Shown here piece by piece: positions 26,932-34,787 of a DNA stretch of 64,000 nt. Numbering within the stretch: position 1 is the first letter of the stretch; each line of letters opens with the position of its first letter. Below the pieces are notes generated by a model. That model worked only from the letters and a program-made list of their open reading frames with translations. It made no database searches and was not told the DNA's origin. Both the position numbers and the translations under genes were made by a program. Source of the DNA: Gemmatimonadota bacterium (GTDB taxonomy: Bacteria > Gemmatimonadota > Gemmatimonadetes > Gemmatimonadales > GWC2-71-9); NCBI GenBank assembly GCA_025357945.1, contig JANYLJ010000019.1, positions 1 through 64,000 on the forward strand, in the 5' to 3' direction.

Positions 26932-27275
26932 GGGGTCTCCGTCGACGTCATCGATGCGAGCAGCACGTTGGTCCCTGGGGTTGACCCTTCGAGGAGCTGG
27001 GAGGCAACCGACGTGATACCGGTGTCGGACTCGTCAGCGACGGCAGCGGACCTGCTCAGGCCCCATCCCGCCAACACCGTCACCAGCACCGCGGCAACCA
27101 GCCCCTGCCAGAACCATCCGGCCAGCTCTTCGTCCCAGCTGCGCGGGCGATTCCGGCTGAGTCGCGCCCGGAGACGGTTGACGAAGGCCCCGCCAAACGG
27201 CATGGCCAGCGCCTCGCGCAGCGCGGCACCCAGCTCGACATCCCGGGCCGAATCCAACGGCAAATGTTCAGGCAT
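26928..27275 (-). CDS. Putative single-span anti-sigma factor
   Basis: A 115-residue protein with a cytoplasmic helical N-terminus (DVELGAALREALAMPFGGAFVNRLRARL), one membrane segment (WQGLVAAVLVTVLAGWGLSRSAAVA) and a short periplasmic tail. There is no ZAS zinc motif. Position between an ECF sigma gene and a periplasmic sensor gene, and size and topology, resemble the CnrY-type anti-sigma. The gene overlaps the sigma gene by eight bases and the sensor gene by four. The role is inferred from context. Confidence 0.65.
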   Translation of the reverse strand: MPEHLPLDSARDVELGAALREALAMPFGGAFVNRLRARLSRNRPRSWDEELAGWFWQGLVAAVLVTVLAGWGLSRSAAVADESDTGITSVASQLLEGSTPGTNVLLASMTSTETP

Positions 27276-27822
27276 CCCACTCCTCCTTCACGGTACTCAG
27301 GACGCGACGCAGCGCGCGGCGGCCATGGAACACGTCCGATTTCACAGTGCCTTCAGGAATCCCCAGCAGTGCCGCGATTTCCGCCTGGGCGTATCCTTCC
27401 GCGTCGAACAGGACGACGGCCAACCGTTGCCGCTCCGGTAGCGTCGCGAGCGCCGCCCGCAACCGCTCGCCGAGATCCAGATCGCCAGCCTCGCGGGCCG
27501 GGTCGTCCCGGGCAGCCGGCGAGATCTTGTCCAACGGCTCCGCCGCGCGCACCCGGCGCCGGCGACGCAGGTCCCGGGCTGCGTTCACCACGATCTGCAT
27601 CAGCCACGGCCGAAACGCCTTGTTCGGATCGTAGCGCGCGATCGCCTTCCACGCGGACAAGAACCCCTCCTGAGCGGCGTCGTCGGCGTCCTCGCGATCC
27701 TCGAGGATCGCGTAGGCGACGCGGCGGGCCATCGCCTGGTGCAACTCGATCAACGCCCCAAACGCCTCAGCGTCGCCCTTGCCGGCCCGGCCAGCGAGGT
27801 TCGCCTCGTCCACGCCCGTCAT
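27268..27822 (-). CDS. ECF-family RNA polymerase sigma factor (efflux operon)
   Basis: A 184-residue sigma factor with region 2 (ALIELHQAMARRVAYAILEDREDADDAAQEGFLSAWKAIARY) and region 4 (LPERQRLAVVLFDAEGYAQAEIAALLGIPEGTVKSDVFHGRRALRRVL). The ATG at 27822 is taken; the track start reads into the upstream gene. It opens the seven-gene run of overlapping ORFs ending with the MacB-like permease, so it very likely controls its own pump. It lies 28 bases after the stop of the cardiolipin-synthase-like gene. Confidence 0.93.
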   Translation of the reverse strand: MTGVDEANLAGRAGKGDAEAFGALIELHQAMARRVAYAILEDREDADDAAQEGFLSAWKAIARYDPNKAFRPWLMQIVVNAARDLRRRRRVRAAEPLDKISPAARDDPAREAGDLDLGERLRAALATLPERQRLAVVLFDAEGYAQAEIAALLGIPEGTVKSDVFHGRRALRRVLSTVKEEWDA

Positions 27823-27850
27823 ACGCGGCCGGCCGGAGGCACGTTGAGGG

Positions 27851-29269
27851 TCATCCGCGGGCCCGGTGGCCCACCGCACGGACCAGCATCGCCGCCCCGA
27901 ACGCGGCAGCCAGGGCGGATGCGGTCCAAGCCATCGGCCTGGGGAAGACGGCAAATAGCACGGCGACAACCAGCAGTATGAGGGCCAACGGGCCAAAAAT
28001 TGCCGCCCGGGCTCCCTGAATCACGCTCCCGAGCACCACGCTCGCCCGGATCCGCCGCTCCCGGAACGACCGGGAGTGGCGCTCGGTGGCGGCATCGACC
28101 GGCGCCTGCCGGGAGAGGGCGGGATAGACCTCCCGCCCCATCACGGTCGGGATTCGCCGGGCCCGAAGTAGCACTTCGCTGGACGCTGCCAGATCCTTGA
28201 GAAACTGCTGTTCCATCTGGTGTGCCAGGATCTCGCCATAGGCGAAGAGATCGATTTCCCAATTGGCGAGCAGCGACGACGGATTGAGGTTGCTCGACCC
28301 CACCCGTACCCATCGCCCGTCTGCCACGATGGTTTTGGCGTGCAGCATCGGGCCACCCCACTCCCAGATCCGTACGCCGGCCCGCAACAATCCACGGTAG
28401 CCCACCCGCGACAGGTTCCGGACTGCCCGGATGTCGCTGCTGCCAGGCAGGAGCAAACGAACGTCTGCCCCGTCCCGGGCGGCGTCCTTGAACGCCTGGT
28501 ACATCCGCTGCGGCGCCGAGAGGTACGCCTCGGTCACCCAGATCCGCGACGCGCTCACTCCAAGGAGGAGGTCGATCGTCCGGAAGCCGCGCTCGCGGCC
28601 CGGCTCGGTCGCGACCACCCGCACGTCCATCTCGCCTGACCGTGGCGGCGCCCGCCCGCTGAGTTCGACCGCGTCGTCCGGTGCCTTCCCGCCGTTGAAG
28701 GTCCACGCTCGGGTGAACGCGGCATCCAGGTCGGCGGCAGCCGGGCCGTGAAGCACGACGGCGGTATCGCGCCACGGTTGGCGATGCTTGCGCGGATCGC
28801 CGAGCCATTCATTTCCGATGCACAAACCACCGGTAACGGCGTGCTCGCCATCCACCACCAGCACCTTGCGGTGGTCCCGGGCGAAGATGAGCAGCGGATC
28901 AGCGGCGCGGAATCTCCCGAACGCCCGCACGTCGATCCCCGCTTCTCGCAGGCTGCGCCAGAATCGTCGCGCCGTGGCGATCGAACCAATCCAGTCGTAC
29001 ATGACGCGCACGGTGACGCCGGCCCGGGCGCGCTCGACCAGGCGATCGGCGAACTCCTGGCCGCAGGCGTCGCTGTGGATGATGTAGTTCTCGAGGTGGA
29101 TCCGATGCTGCGCGCCCTCGATCAAGGCGAACATCGCGGCGTACGTGGCCGGTCCGTCGATCAGCAGTCCGACGCGGTTGCCCGGGATCACCCCCGAGCC
29201 GGCCGCCCGGCTGAAGGCTCGCTGCAGCGCCGCCAGGGCGGGCTGTGCCGCACCTTCGGGTGCTGTCAC
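27851..29269 (-). CDS. Phospholipase D-superfamily, cardiolipin synthase-like protein
   Basis: A 472-residue protein with two HKD motifs, HRKVLVVDGEHAVTGG and HAKTIVADGRWVRVGSSN, that form the PLD catalytic site, and two C-terminal membrane segments (GARAAIFGPLALILLVVAVLFAVFP, MAWTASALAAAFGAAMLVRAV). Cardiolipin synthases usually carry N-terminal membrane helices, so the C-terminal anchor is unusual. The GTG start at 29269 overlaps the stop of the HD gene (GTGA); the track's 577-residue version reads into that gene. Confidence 0.86.
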   Translation of the reverse strand: MTAPEGAAQPALAALQRAFSRAAGSGVIPGNRVGLLIDGPATYAAMFALIEGAQHRIHLENYIIHSDACGQEFADRLVERARAGVTVRVMYDWIGSIATARRFWRSLREAGIDVRAFGRFRAADPLLIFARDHRKVLVVDGEHAVTGGLCIGNEWLGDPRKHRQPWRDTAVVLHGPAAADLDAAFTRAWTFNGGKAPDDAVELSGRAPPRSGEMDVRVVATEPGRERGFRTIDLLLGVSASRIWVTEAYLSAPQRMYQAFKDAARDGADVRLLLPGSSDIRAVRNLSRVGYRGLLRAGVRIWEWGGPMLHAKTIVADGRWVRVGSSNLNPSSLLANWEIDLFAYGEILAHQMEQQFLKDLAASSEVLLRARRIPTVMGREVYPALSRQAPVDAATERHSRSFRERRIRASVVLGSVIQGARAAIFGPLALILLVVAVLFAVFPRPMAWTASALAAAFGAAMLVRAVGHRARG

Positions 29270-29856
29270 CCGGCGCCGAGGCCGAGCTCGGCCTGGTGCG
29301 GCCGCAGCGCGGTGATCACCTCGGCGATCAACTCGTCGAGCGGGACGCCGAGCTCTGCCGCACCGAGCCGGACATCGTCGCGGCTCACGCCGCGCGCAAA
29401 CGCCTTGTCCTTGAGCTTCTTGGTCACCGAGCGCGGCTCGAGGTCGTTCAGCGACTTGCCGGGCCGCACGAGCGCACAGGCGACGACGAACCCGCACAAT
29501 TCGTCCACCGCAAAAAGGGCCCGTGCCATGTCGGTCGTCCGCGCCACGCCGGTGAACGCCGCATGACCAAGAATCGCGACGCACGCGTCATCTGGAAATC
29601 CTGCCGCACGCAGGTGACGGACACCTTCGCTGGGGTGTTCCTGGTCGGCGGCACGGGCGTCGTTTGGGAAGCGTTCGTAGTCGAAGTCGTGCAACAGGCC
29701 AACCGTGCCCCAAACGTCGGGGTCACCGCCGTACTTGGGCGCGAAGTGGCGCATTGCCAACTCCACCGAGCGCATGTGCGCACGCAGCGCCGGCGAGGTG
29801 GTCCAGGAGAACATCAGTTCCTCAGCGCGACGACGATCCCAAACGGATTCCGGCAT
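29266..29856 (-). CDS. HD-domain hydrolase
   Basis: A 196-residue protein with an HD metal site (HMRSVELAMRHFA ... VGLLHDFDYERFP) and further histidines in HPSEGVRHL and ILGHAAFTG, as in HDIG-type phosphohydrolases acting on nucleotides or phosphate esters. TACCTT lies exactly six bases before the ATG. It is coupled to the downstream phospholipase D gene by GTGA. Substrate unknown. Confidence 0.82.
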   Translation of the reverse strand: MPESVWDRRRAEELMFSWTTSPALRAHMRSVELAMRHFAPKYGGDPDVWGTVGLLHDFDYERFPNDARAADQEHPSEGVRHLRAAGFPDDACVAILGHAAFTGVARTTDMARALFAVDELCGFVVACALVRPGKSLNDLEPRSVTKKLKDKAFARGVSRDDVRLGAAELGVPLDELIAEVITALRPHQAELGLGAG

Positions 29857-29862
29857 TGTTGA

Positions 29863-29868
29863 AAGGTA
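29863..29868 (-). promoter_or_regulatory. -10 element TACCTT, leaderless type
   Basis: Minus-strand TACCTT-tcaaca-ATG before the HD gene, six-base spacing, no Shine-Dalgarno. The heptad inverted repeat lies immediately upstream. Confidence 0.52.
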
Positions 29869-29880
29869 AGAGCGGAGGCT

Positions 29881-29966
29881 GGGAGAGACGAGAGACGAGC
29901 GACGAGAGAGACCTGCCGGAACGGCTGGGCGTCGGCCGTGCGGGAGGTTTCTCTCGTCTCTCGCCC
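29881..29966. repeat. AGAGACG-heptad inverted repeat, copy 2 (terminator position)
   Basis: Left arm 29881-29914 (gggagagacgagagacgagcgacgagagagacct) pairs with right arm 29945-29966 (aggtttctctcgtctctcgccc). It fills the gap between the TAG of the DUF6941 gene and the promoter of the HD gene, both on the minus strand. Confidence 0.78.
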
Positions 29967-29968
29967 TT

Positions 29969-30388
29969 CTAGTGCAATTGTCCCGCCGGTCCGCCGACCA
30001 TCGTCGCCAGAAACGTGACCCTGGCCGCCTCGATCTGGTCGACCGTGATCACGAACGCGTATTCGCCGGCGGTCGCGAGCGGCAGGTCGAACACCAGGAT
30101 GGCCGGCGCCTCCAGGTCAACGACGCCGGCCGGTGGCTCATTGATCTGCATCATCCCGGTCTGTTCGAGGGCCGGGGTGCCCGACGGGTCGAGCATCTGG
30201 ACGCGGAGTTCGTGATTGCCAAGCTCGGTGCGTCGTCCCCGGAGATGCAGCACCAGGTGCGCCCGCGGGTGCATCGCCGGGAACTGCTGTACGGCGACGT
30301 GCCGCCAGATCCCGAGCACCGAGAGCTTGCCGCTCTGGTCGAGCAGGGCATAGTCGCACAGGAGCGCGAGGTCGACGCGCGTACTCAG
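29969..30388 (-). CDS. DUF6941-like beta-sandwich protein, apparent CTG start
   Basis: A 139-residue protein beginning (L)[27 protein letters not shown], the usual N-terminal pattern of DUF6941. No in-frame ATG, GTG or TTG exists at a sensible place: the only overlap-type start is CTG at 30388, sharing CTGA with the stop of the isomerase gene. The track's longer ORF reads through that gene in another frame. The rest is beta-rich ([31 protein letters not shown]). Function unknown. Confidence 0.68.
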   Translation of the reverse strand: MSTRVDLALLCDYALLDQSGKLSVLGIWRHVAVQQFPAMHPRAHLVLHLRGRRTELGNHELRVQMLDPSGTPALEQTGMMQINEPPAGVVDLEAPAILVFDLPLATAGEYAFVITVDQIEAARVTFLATMVGGPAGQLH

Positions 30389-30834
30389 CTCACCCGGATC
30401 GTGCGCACGACGTCGCCCTGCTTGATCGCGTTGACGATGTCCATCCCGGTGGTCACCTGACCGAACACCGTGTGCACCCGGTCGAGATGCGGCTGCGGGG
30501 TGTGGCAGATGAAGAACTGGCTGCCACCGGTGTCCTTCCCCGCGTGCGCCATCGACAACGTGCCAGCCACGTGCTTGTGCGTGTTGCGGGACGTTTCGCA
30601 CTTGATGTGGTAGCCCGGTCCGCCGGAGCCGGCGCGCGGGTTGTTCGGCGTCTTTGACAGGGGATCACCGCCCTGGACCATGAAGTTGTTGATCACGCGG
30701 TGGAAGCGGGTACCATCGTAAAACTTCTCCTGGGCGAGCTTCTCGAAGTTGGCGACCGTGCTGGGCGCTTCGTCGTCGAACAGCTCGAGGACGATGGTGC
30801 CTTTGTCGGTGTCGAACGTGGCGATTTTTGTCAT
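30385..30834 (-). CDS. Peptidyl-prolyl cis-trans isomerase, cyclophilin type
   Basis: A 149-residue single-domain cyclophilin with [43 protein letters not shown] and HTVFGQV, which contain the catalytic Arg, Gln and Phe. No signal peptide, so cytoplasmic. The ATG at 30834 is preceded six bases upstream by TATTTT; the track start is 60 codons too early. It is first in a pair with DUF6941. Confidence 0.95.
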   Translation of the reverse strand: MTKIATFDTDKGTIVLELFDDEAPSTVANFEKLAQEKFYDGTRFHRVINNFMVQGGDPLSKTPNNPRAGSGGPGYHIKCETSRNTHKHVAGTLSMAHAGKDTGGSQFFICHTPQPHLDRVHTVFGQVTTGMDIVNAIKQGDVVRTIRVS

Positions 30835-30840
30835 GGCTGG

Positions 30841-30846
30841 AAAATA
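30841..30846 (-). promoter_or_regulatory. -10 element TATTTT, leaderless type
   Basis: Minus-strand TATTTT-ccagcc-ATG before the cyclophilin gene; spacing six, no Shine-Dalgarno. Confidence 0.58.
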
Positions 30847-30858
30847 ACCCCTCGCGTA

Positions 30859-30880
30859 AGGGCGCTGCGCGCAGCGCCCC
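30859..30880. terminator. GC-only palindrome after nth
   Basis: GGCGCTGCGCGCAGCGCC (30861-30878) is a perfect 18-base palindrome, extended by flanking bases, lying just after the nth stop on the minus strand and before the cyclophilin promoter. Position suggests termination; no U-tract. Confidence 0.5.
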
Positions 30881-30884
30881 TCCC

Positions 30885-31553
30885 CTATGTGCGACGCCCC
30901 ATGATGCCCGCCGACGGACAAATGTCGTTCAGCACACACGCTTCGCACTTCGGTCGATTGGCAATGCAGATCCGGCGCCCGTGCCAGATCAGCAGGTGGC
31001 TGACCACGGCCCAATCGTCACGCGGTACGAGGTGCATCAACTCCTGTTCCAGTTTCTCCGGGTCAGTTGCGCGCGAAATGCGGAGCAGCGCCGACAGGCG
31101 CAGCACGTGGGTGTCGACCGTCACTCCTTCGCTGGTATCGAACGCGTTGCCGAGGATCACGTTCGCGGTCTTCCGTCCGACACCGGGGAGGGGACGCAGT
31201 TCGGCCATCGTGCGCGGGATGCGGCCATCGTGGTTGGCCACGACCGCCTGGGCCATCCCGATCAGGCTCTTCGCCTTGTTGCGAAAGAAGCCAGTCGAGC
31301 GGATCACGTCCTCGACCTCGCTCGAGTTCGCCTGCGCCAAGGTGTCGGCATCGGGCCAGCGCCGGAACAGTTCCGGTGTGACCATGTTGACGCGCACGTC
31401 GGTGCATTGCGCCGACAGGATCGTGGCCGCCAACAGTTCAAATGCGTTGCCGTAGTTCAACTCGCAGTGTGCGTCGGGATACAACCGCTTCAGGCGAGCG
31501 ATGATGTCGAGCAGGCGGGCCTGGAGCGCCGCACGGGACTCCCTTCGACTCAT
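30885..31553 (-). CDS. nth: Endonuclease III
   Basis: A DNA glycosylase/AP lyase that removes oxidised pyrimidines. The 222-residue protein has the helix-hairpin-helix [13 protein letters not shown] with the catalytic Lys, the catalytic Asp in VDTHVLRL, and the C-terminal 4Fe-4S motif C-x6-C-x2-C-x5-C in [17 protein letters not shown]. The ATG at 31553 is right; the track ORF extends far into polX. It follows the PolX-like gene in the same orientation by 23 bases, so the two repair genes are probably co-transcribed. Confidence 0.96.
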   Translation of the reverse strand: MSRRESRAALQARLLDIIARLKRLYPDAHCELNYGNAFELLAATILSAQCTDVRVNMVTPELFRRWPDADTLAQANSSEVEDVIRSTGFFRNKAKSLIGMAQAVVANHDGRIPRTMAELRPLPGVGRKTANVILGNAFDTSEGVTVDTHVLRLSALLRISRATDPEKLEQELMHLVPRDDWAVVSHLLIWHGRRICIANRPKCEACVLNDICPSAGIMGRRT

Positions 31554-31562
31554 GGGGCCGCC

Positions 31563-31586
31563 GTCCTTCGCTGCGGTCAGGACGAC
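31563..31586. repeat. REP-like element at the polX stop
   Basis: GTCCTTCGCTGCGGTCAGGACGAC is, on the minus strand, GTCGTCCTGACCGCAGCGAAGGAC, a variant of the copy at 2785. It provides the last two codons (TCG TCC) and the TGA of the PolX-like gene. Confidence 0.65.
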
Positions 31587-33301
31587 CCCCTGCGGGCTCG
31601 GGCAAATGCGAGGAACCCGTCGACGTCGCGACAATTCAGGACCGCGTCCGGGCCGAGGCCACCTTTGCGGGCGATACCGACACCGAACTCGACGTTGGCC
31701 AGCCCGGCGATATTGTGGGCATCGGCGCCGATCGAGATTGTCACCCCGCGCGCTCGGGCGTCGGTGAGGACGCGCCAGTCGAGGTCGAGCCGATGCGGGT
31801 CGGCGTTGATTTCGATCGCAACACCGGTCTCCGCCGCCTTCGCGAACACCCGGTCGAGATCGATCGGGTACGCCTCGCGCGATAGCAGCAGCCTCCCGGT
31901 CGGGTGGCCGAGGATCGTGAGATACCGTGAGTCCATGGCACGGCACACGCGCTCGGTCATTTCGTCGCGACTGAGGTTGAAGCGGGAGTGGATCGACCCG
32001 ATGATGAAGTCGAATCCGGCGAGCACCTCGTCGGGGTAGTCCAGGGCACCGTCGACCAGGATGTCGCTTTCGATCCCCTTGAGTACGCGAAATCCCGACC
32101 GCGTGGTGTTGACCGCGTCGATCTCCTGCCACTGCTTCCCCACGGCCTCGGCCGACAGGCCACCGGCATATGCGGCCGCACGCGAGTGGTCGGTGATTCC
32201 GACGTACTGATACCCGGCCGCCTGACAGGCCTGGGCGATCTGCTCGACCGAGTTGCTGCCGTCGGATGCACCGGTGTGACAGTGGAGAAATCCTCGCAGC
32301 TGGGCGCGCTCGACCAGATGCGGCACCGGACGGCCGACCTCCTCGCCGGTTTCGCGCAATTCGGGCGGGATCCACGGCAGGTCGAGTGCTGCGTACAACG
32401 ACTGTTCGGTCGGCGTCGGCACGAAACGACTCCCGTGCCAGAGCGCCGTACCGGCGAGGTTGAAGCCGTGGTCCGTCGCGTGCTTCGCCAGCGCCGCGAG
32501 ATGTGCCTCACTGCCGGTCGCCTGGAGCAGCACCGCGCCAAGATTTTGCGGCGGCGTGATCACCACTTGCACGCTGCCGCCGCCGGCGAAACGGAGCGTG
32601 ACCCGTCGCTCGTCGTCGCCGGCGATTTCGTTGACGCCCGGCATGGCGCCGAGCTGGCGAAAGACATCCTCGGGCGGGACATCCGCCACAAGCACCGTGA
32701 CCAGCTCGCGCACCACCTCGCAGCGACGGCGTACCTCGCCCGCGGTGTGCGCGGCGACGATGTGTGGCAGCCGGGCGAACGCCGCGCGGAAGGCCTCAGC
32801 TTCCTGTGCCGCGTGATGCGAGAGCCGCCACTGGCTTGCCTGGCGCAGGAATGCGATCCCCTGGAGGATCTTCTCGGCGGTGCGCTGGCCGAAGCGGGGC
32901 AACGCCGCAAGGCGGCCATCGCGCGCCGCGTCCTCGAGGTCGGGGAGCGTTTCGACGCCAAGGGTTTCCTGAATCTGCCGGATCTTGGCGACGCCGAGTC
33001 CGGGAATCGCGAGCATGTCGACGAGGCCGGGCGGAACATCGGCCCGCAACTCCTCAAGGACCCCGGCACGGCCGGTGGTCACCAGCTCGGTGACGATCTG
33101 GTGGATCGCCGGTCCGATTCCCTTGGTCTCTGCGAGTGATCCGTCGGCGATCCCGGCGGCGAGTTCGCCGGAAAAGCCGAGCACGCTGCGGGCGGCGGCG
33201 GTGAACGCCCGGACACGAAATGGGTTCTCGCCCTTGAATTCGAGATAGGAGGCGATCTGCTCGAGCGAGCGCGCCACGCCAGTGCGATCCATCATGGTCA
33301 T
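31577..33301 (-). CDS. PolX/PHP-domain protein with degenerate polymerase site
   Basis: A 574-residue protein with the PolX layout: N-terminal 8-kDa-like and HhH regions (IPGLGVAKIRQIQ, FGQRTAEKIL), a polymerase-beta-like domain to about residue 310, and a C-terminal PHP domain. The catalytic Asp pair of the polymerase (GDxD-type) is replaced: EVVRELVTV at 195-203; the third Asp region reads SVQVVITPP, also without Asp. The PHP metal ligands look intact (HCHTGASDG, GITDHS, GIESDI, GSIHS, GHPTG, GADAH). It should be a PHP nuclease or phosphoesterase, not a polymerase. The start overlaps the upstream gene by ATGA. Confidence 0.88.
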   Translation of the reverse strand: MTMMDRTGVARSLEQIASYLEFKGENPFRVRAFTAAARSVLGFSGELAAGIADGSLAETKGIGPAIHQIVTELVTTGRAGVLEELRADVPPGLVDMLAIPGLGVAKIRQIQETLGVETLPDLEDAARDGRLAALPRFGQRTAEKILQGIAFLRQASQWRLSHHAAQEAEAFRAAFARLPHIVAAHTAGEVRRRCEVVRELVTVLVADVPPEDVFRQLGAMPGVNEIAGDDERRVTLRFAGGGSVQVVITPPQNLGAVLLQATGSEAHLAALAKHATDHGFNLAGTALWHGSRFVPTPTEQSLYAALDLPWIPPELRETGEEVGRPVPHLVERAQLRGFLHCHTGASDGSNSVEQIAQACQAAGYQYVGITDHSRAAAYAGGLSAEAVGKQWQEIDAVNTTRSGFRVLKGIESDILVDGALDYPDEVLAGFDFIIGSIHSRFNLSRDEMTERVCRAMDSRYLTILGHPTGRLLLSREAYPIDLDRVFAKAAETGVAIEINADPHRLDLDWRVLTDARARGVTISIGADAHNIAGLANVEFGVGIARKGGLGPDAVLNCRDVDGFLAFARARRGSS

Positions 33302-33960
33302 CGCGCGACCTCCTCGCCGGCGGCTACGCGCCAGCCGAGCAACAGCAGTTCGTCAGGTCCGCTCACCGCGTGCAAGTGCGCGGCGTCGCCACCAGGCATC
33401 GTCGGCGCGAAGAGCGGTGTACCATCGTCGCGTTCGACCTTCGCCGGGTGCGGACCCGCGACGGCCACCACCGACACGCCCGGCCGTTGTTCGTGCACGC
33501 CAAAGCAGGCAACTACCCGCAATTCCGTATCGCCGGGAATCGTGAACCATCCATCGAGTGGTTCGAACGGTTCCTCGTCGGCCAGCTGGCCCCAGACCAG
33601 GCGCGGTGCGATCTGAATGTACCGCGTCGGCGTCGCTCCGAGCGGAGTTCGACCGGAGGGACGCCACCCAGGATGACAGAGCTGGCGTGTCCCGGATTCG
33701 TCGAGCGCGACCGTGTGCTCGCCATCCCGCCAGAACAGGTAGGCGGCATGTACGAGCGCAACGAAGTCGTCCACCGCGTCGCCGAACCCGTCGTCGGGCC
33801 GCAACTCGCGCATCAACTCGAGCGCGGCGGCGGCAAGCAGGAACGCGTGGCTGTCGGAGTCGTCACGAAGCTCCGTGCGGATGGCGGGGAAACGGGCCTC
33901 GCGAAATCCTCCGAACATCAACTCGAACGGATGCGGTCGCGGCGGCACGGCACGGCTCAT
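33298..33960 (-). CDS. Conserved-looking protein of unknown function
   Basis: A 220-residue soluble protein, no signal or membrane segment. The first half is helical (AFLLAAAALELMRELRPDDGFGDAVDDFVALVHAAYLFW); the second is beta-rich (PTRYIQIAPRLVWGQL, LDGWFTIPGDTELRVVACFGVHEQRPGVSVVAV). It sits between the alpha/beta hydrolase and PolX-like genes, overlapping the latter by ATGA and separated from the former by only three bases. I do not recognise it; context hints at a DNA-maintenance or stress role. Confidence 0.7.
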   Translation of the reverse strand: MSRAVPPRPHPFELMFGGFREARFPAIRTELRDDSDSHAFLLAAAALELMRELRPDDGFGDAVDDFVALVHAAYLFWRDGEHTVALDESGTRQLCHPGWRPSGRTPLGATPTRYIQIAPRLVWGQLADEEPFEPLDGWFTIPGDTELRVVACFGVHEQRPGVSVVAVAGPHPAKVERDDGTPLFAPTMPGGDAAHLHAVSGPDELLLLGWRVAAGEEVAR

Positions 33961-33963
33961 CGC

Positions 33964-34779
33964 TCACGCCTTGCGGGGCAGGAACGGATCGAGCGCCGCA
34001 ACGAAGGCCCCAGCCGCCTCGACGTACGGCACGTGACCACATTCGGGTAGCACCACCAGTGGTGCCCGGAGTGCCTCGGCCGTCGCCCGCGCAGTCGGCA
34101 GTGGAATTGGATCGTCGTCACCGTGCACGACGATCGCCGGCACGTCGAGACGCGAGAGCGCTGGTCGCAGGTCGAAATCGTCGCCCAGTGAGTTCCATAC
34201 CTCCTGCTGGGTGCGCCCGGTGATCCGGAACGGTGTCAGCTCACGCGCCCGACGCGGGTCGTGGAAATAGCCGGAAACGGCAAGCTCGAACAATCGCTGG
34301 TTGTAGGCAGCGACGTCCTTCGAGCGGAGACCGCTCCCCTGCAGGGCTGCCCGCTCCGCGATCAATTCTGGCGTGGCGTTGCGGCGCGCCAGGTTCTGCT
34401 CGAACTCCAGCCGTTCACGCTGGGCGGCCGGCGCCGGCGATACCAATGCCAGCGACGCCACTCGCTCGGGGTACGTCACGGCAAAGAGCATCGCGAGCAG
34501 GCCGCCCCACGAATAGCCGCAGAGATGCAGCCGATCGAGCCGCCAGAGGTCGCGCAACGCCGCCAGGTCGTCGACATGTTCACGCCAGCCGACTGACACG
34601 TCGCGACCCACCGGCGACCGGCCACCGCCGCGTTGGTCGTAGTACACCAGGGTGCGGCCGGGCGCGAGTCGATCGAATCCGGGGAGCAGGTAATCGTGCT
34701 GTGCCCCGGGTCCGCCATGCAGCACGACCACCTCCGGGCCGTTGCCGCTGCGATACTCGTAGAGATCCACGCCACGCAC
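33964..34779 (-). CDS. Alpha/beta hydrolase, proline iminopeptidase-like
   Basis: A 271-residue hydrolase with the oxyanion segment VVLHGGPGAQHDYLLP, DQRGGGRS, nucleophile elbow GYSWGG, acid in HGDDDPIP and His in ECGHVPY. The HGGPG and DQRGxGRS pairing is typical of prolyl aminopeptidases and related esterases. The GTG start is assumed. It lies eight bases after the GAF gene in an operon that continues to polX and nth. Confidence 0.86.
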   Translation of the reverse strand: MRGVDLYEYRSGNGPEVVVLHGGPGAQHDYLLPGFDRLAPGRTLVYYDQRGGGRSPVGRDVSVGWREHVDDLAALRDLWRLDRLHLCGYSWGGLLAMLFAVTYPERVASLALVSPAPAAQRERLEFEQNLARRNATPELIAERAALQGSGLRSKDVAAYNQRLFELAVSGYFHDPRRARELTPFRITGRTQQEVWNSLGDDFDLRPALSRLDVPAIVVHGDDDPIPLPTARATAEALRAPLVVLPECGHVPYVEAAGAFVAALDPFLPRKA

Positions 34780-34787
34780 GCTGCGGA

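Noticed and set aside
31988-33139. 383-residue plus-strand ORF
   Set aside because: Antisense shadow of the PolX/PHP gene.
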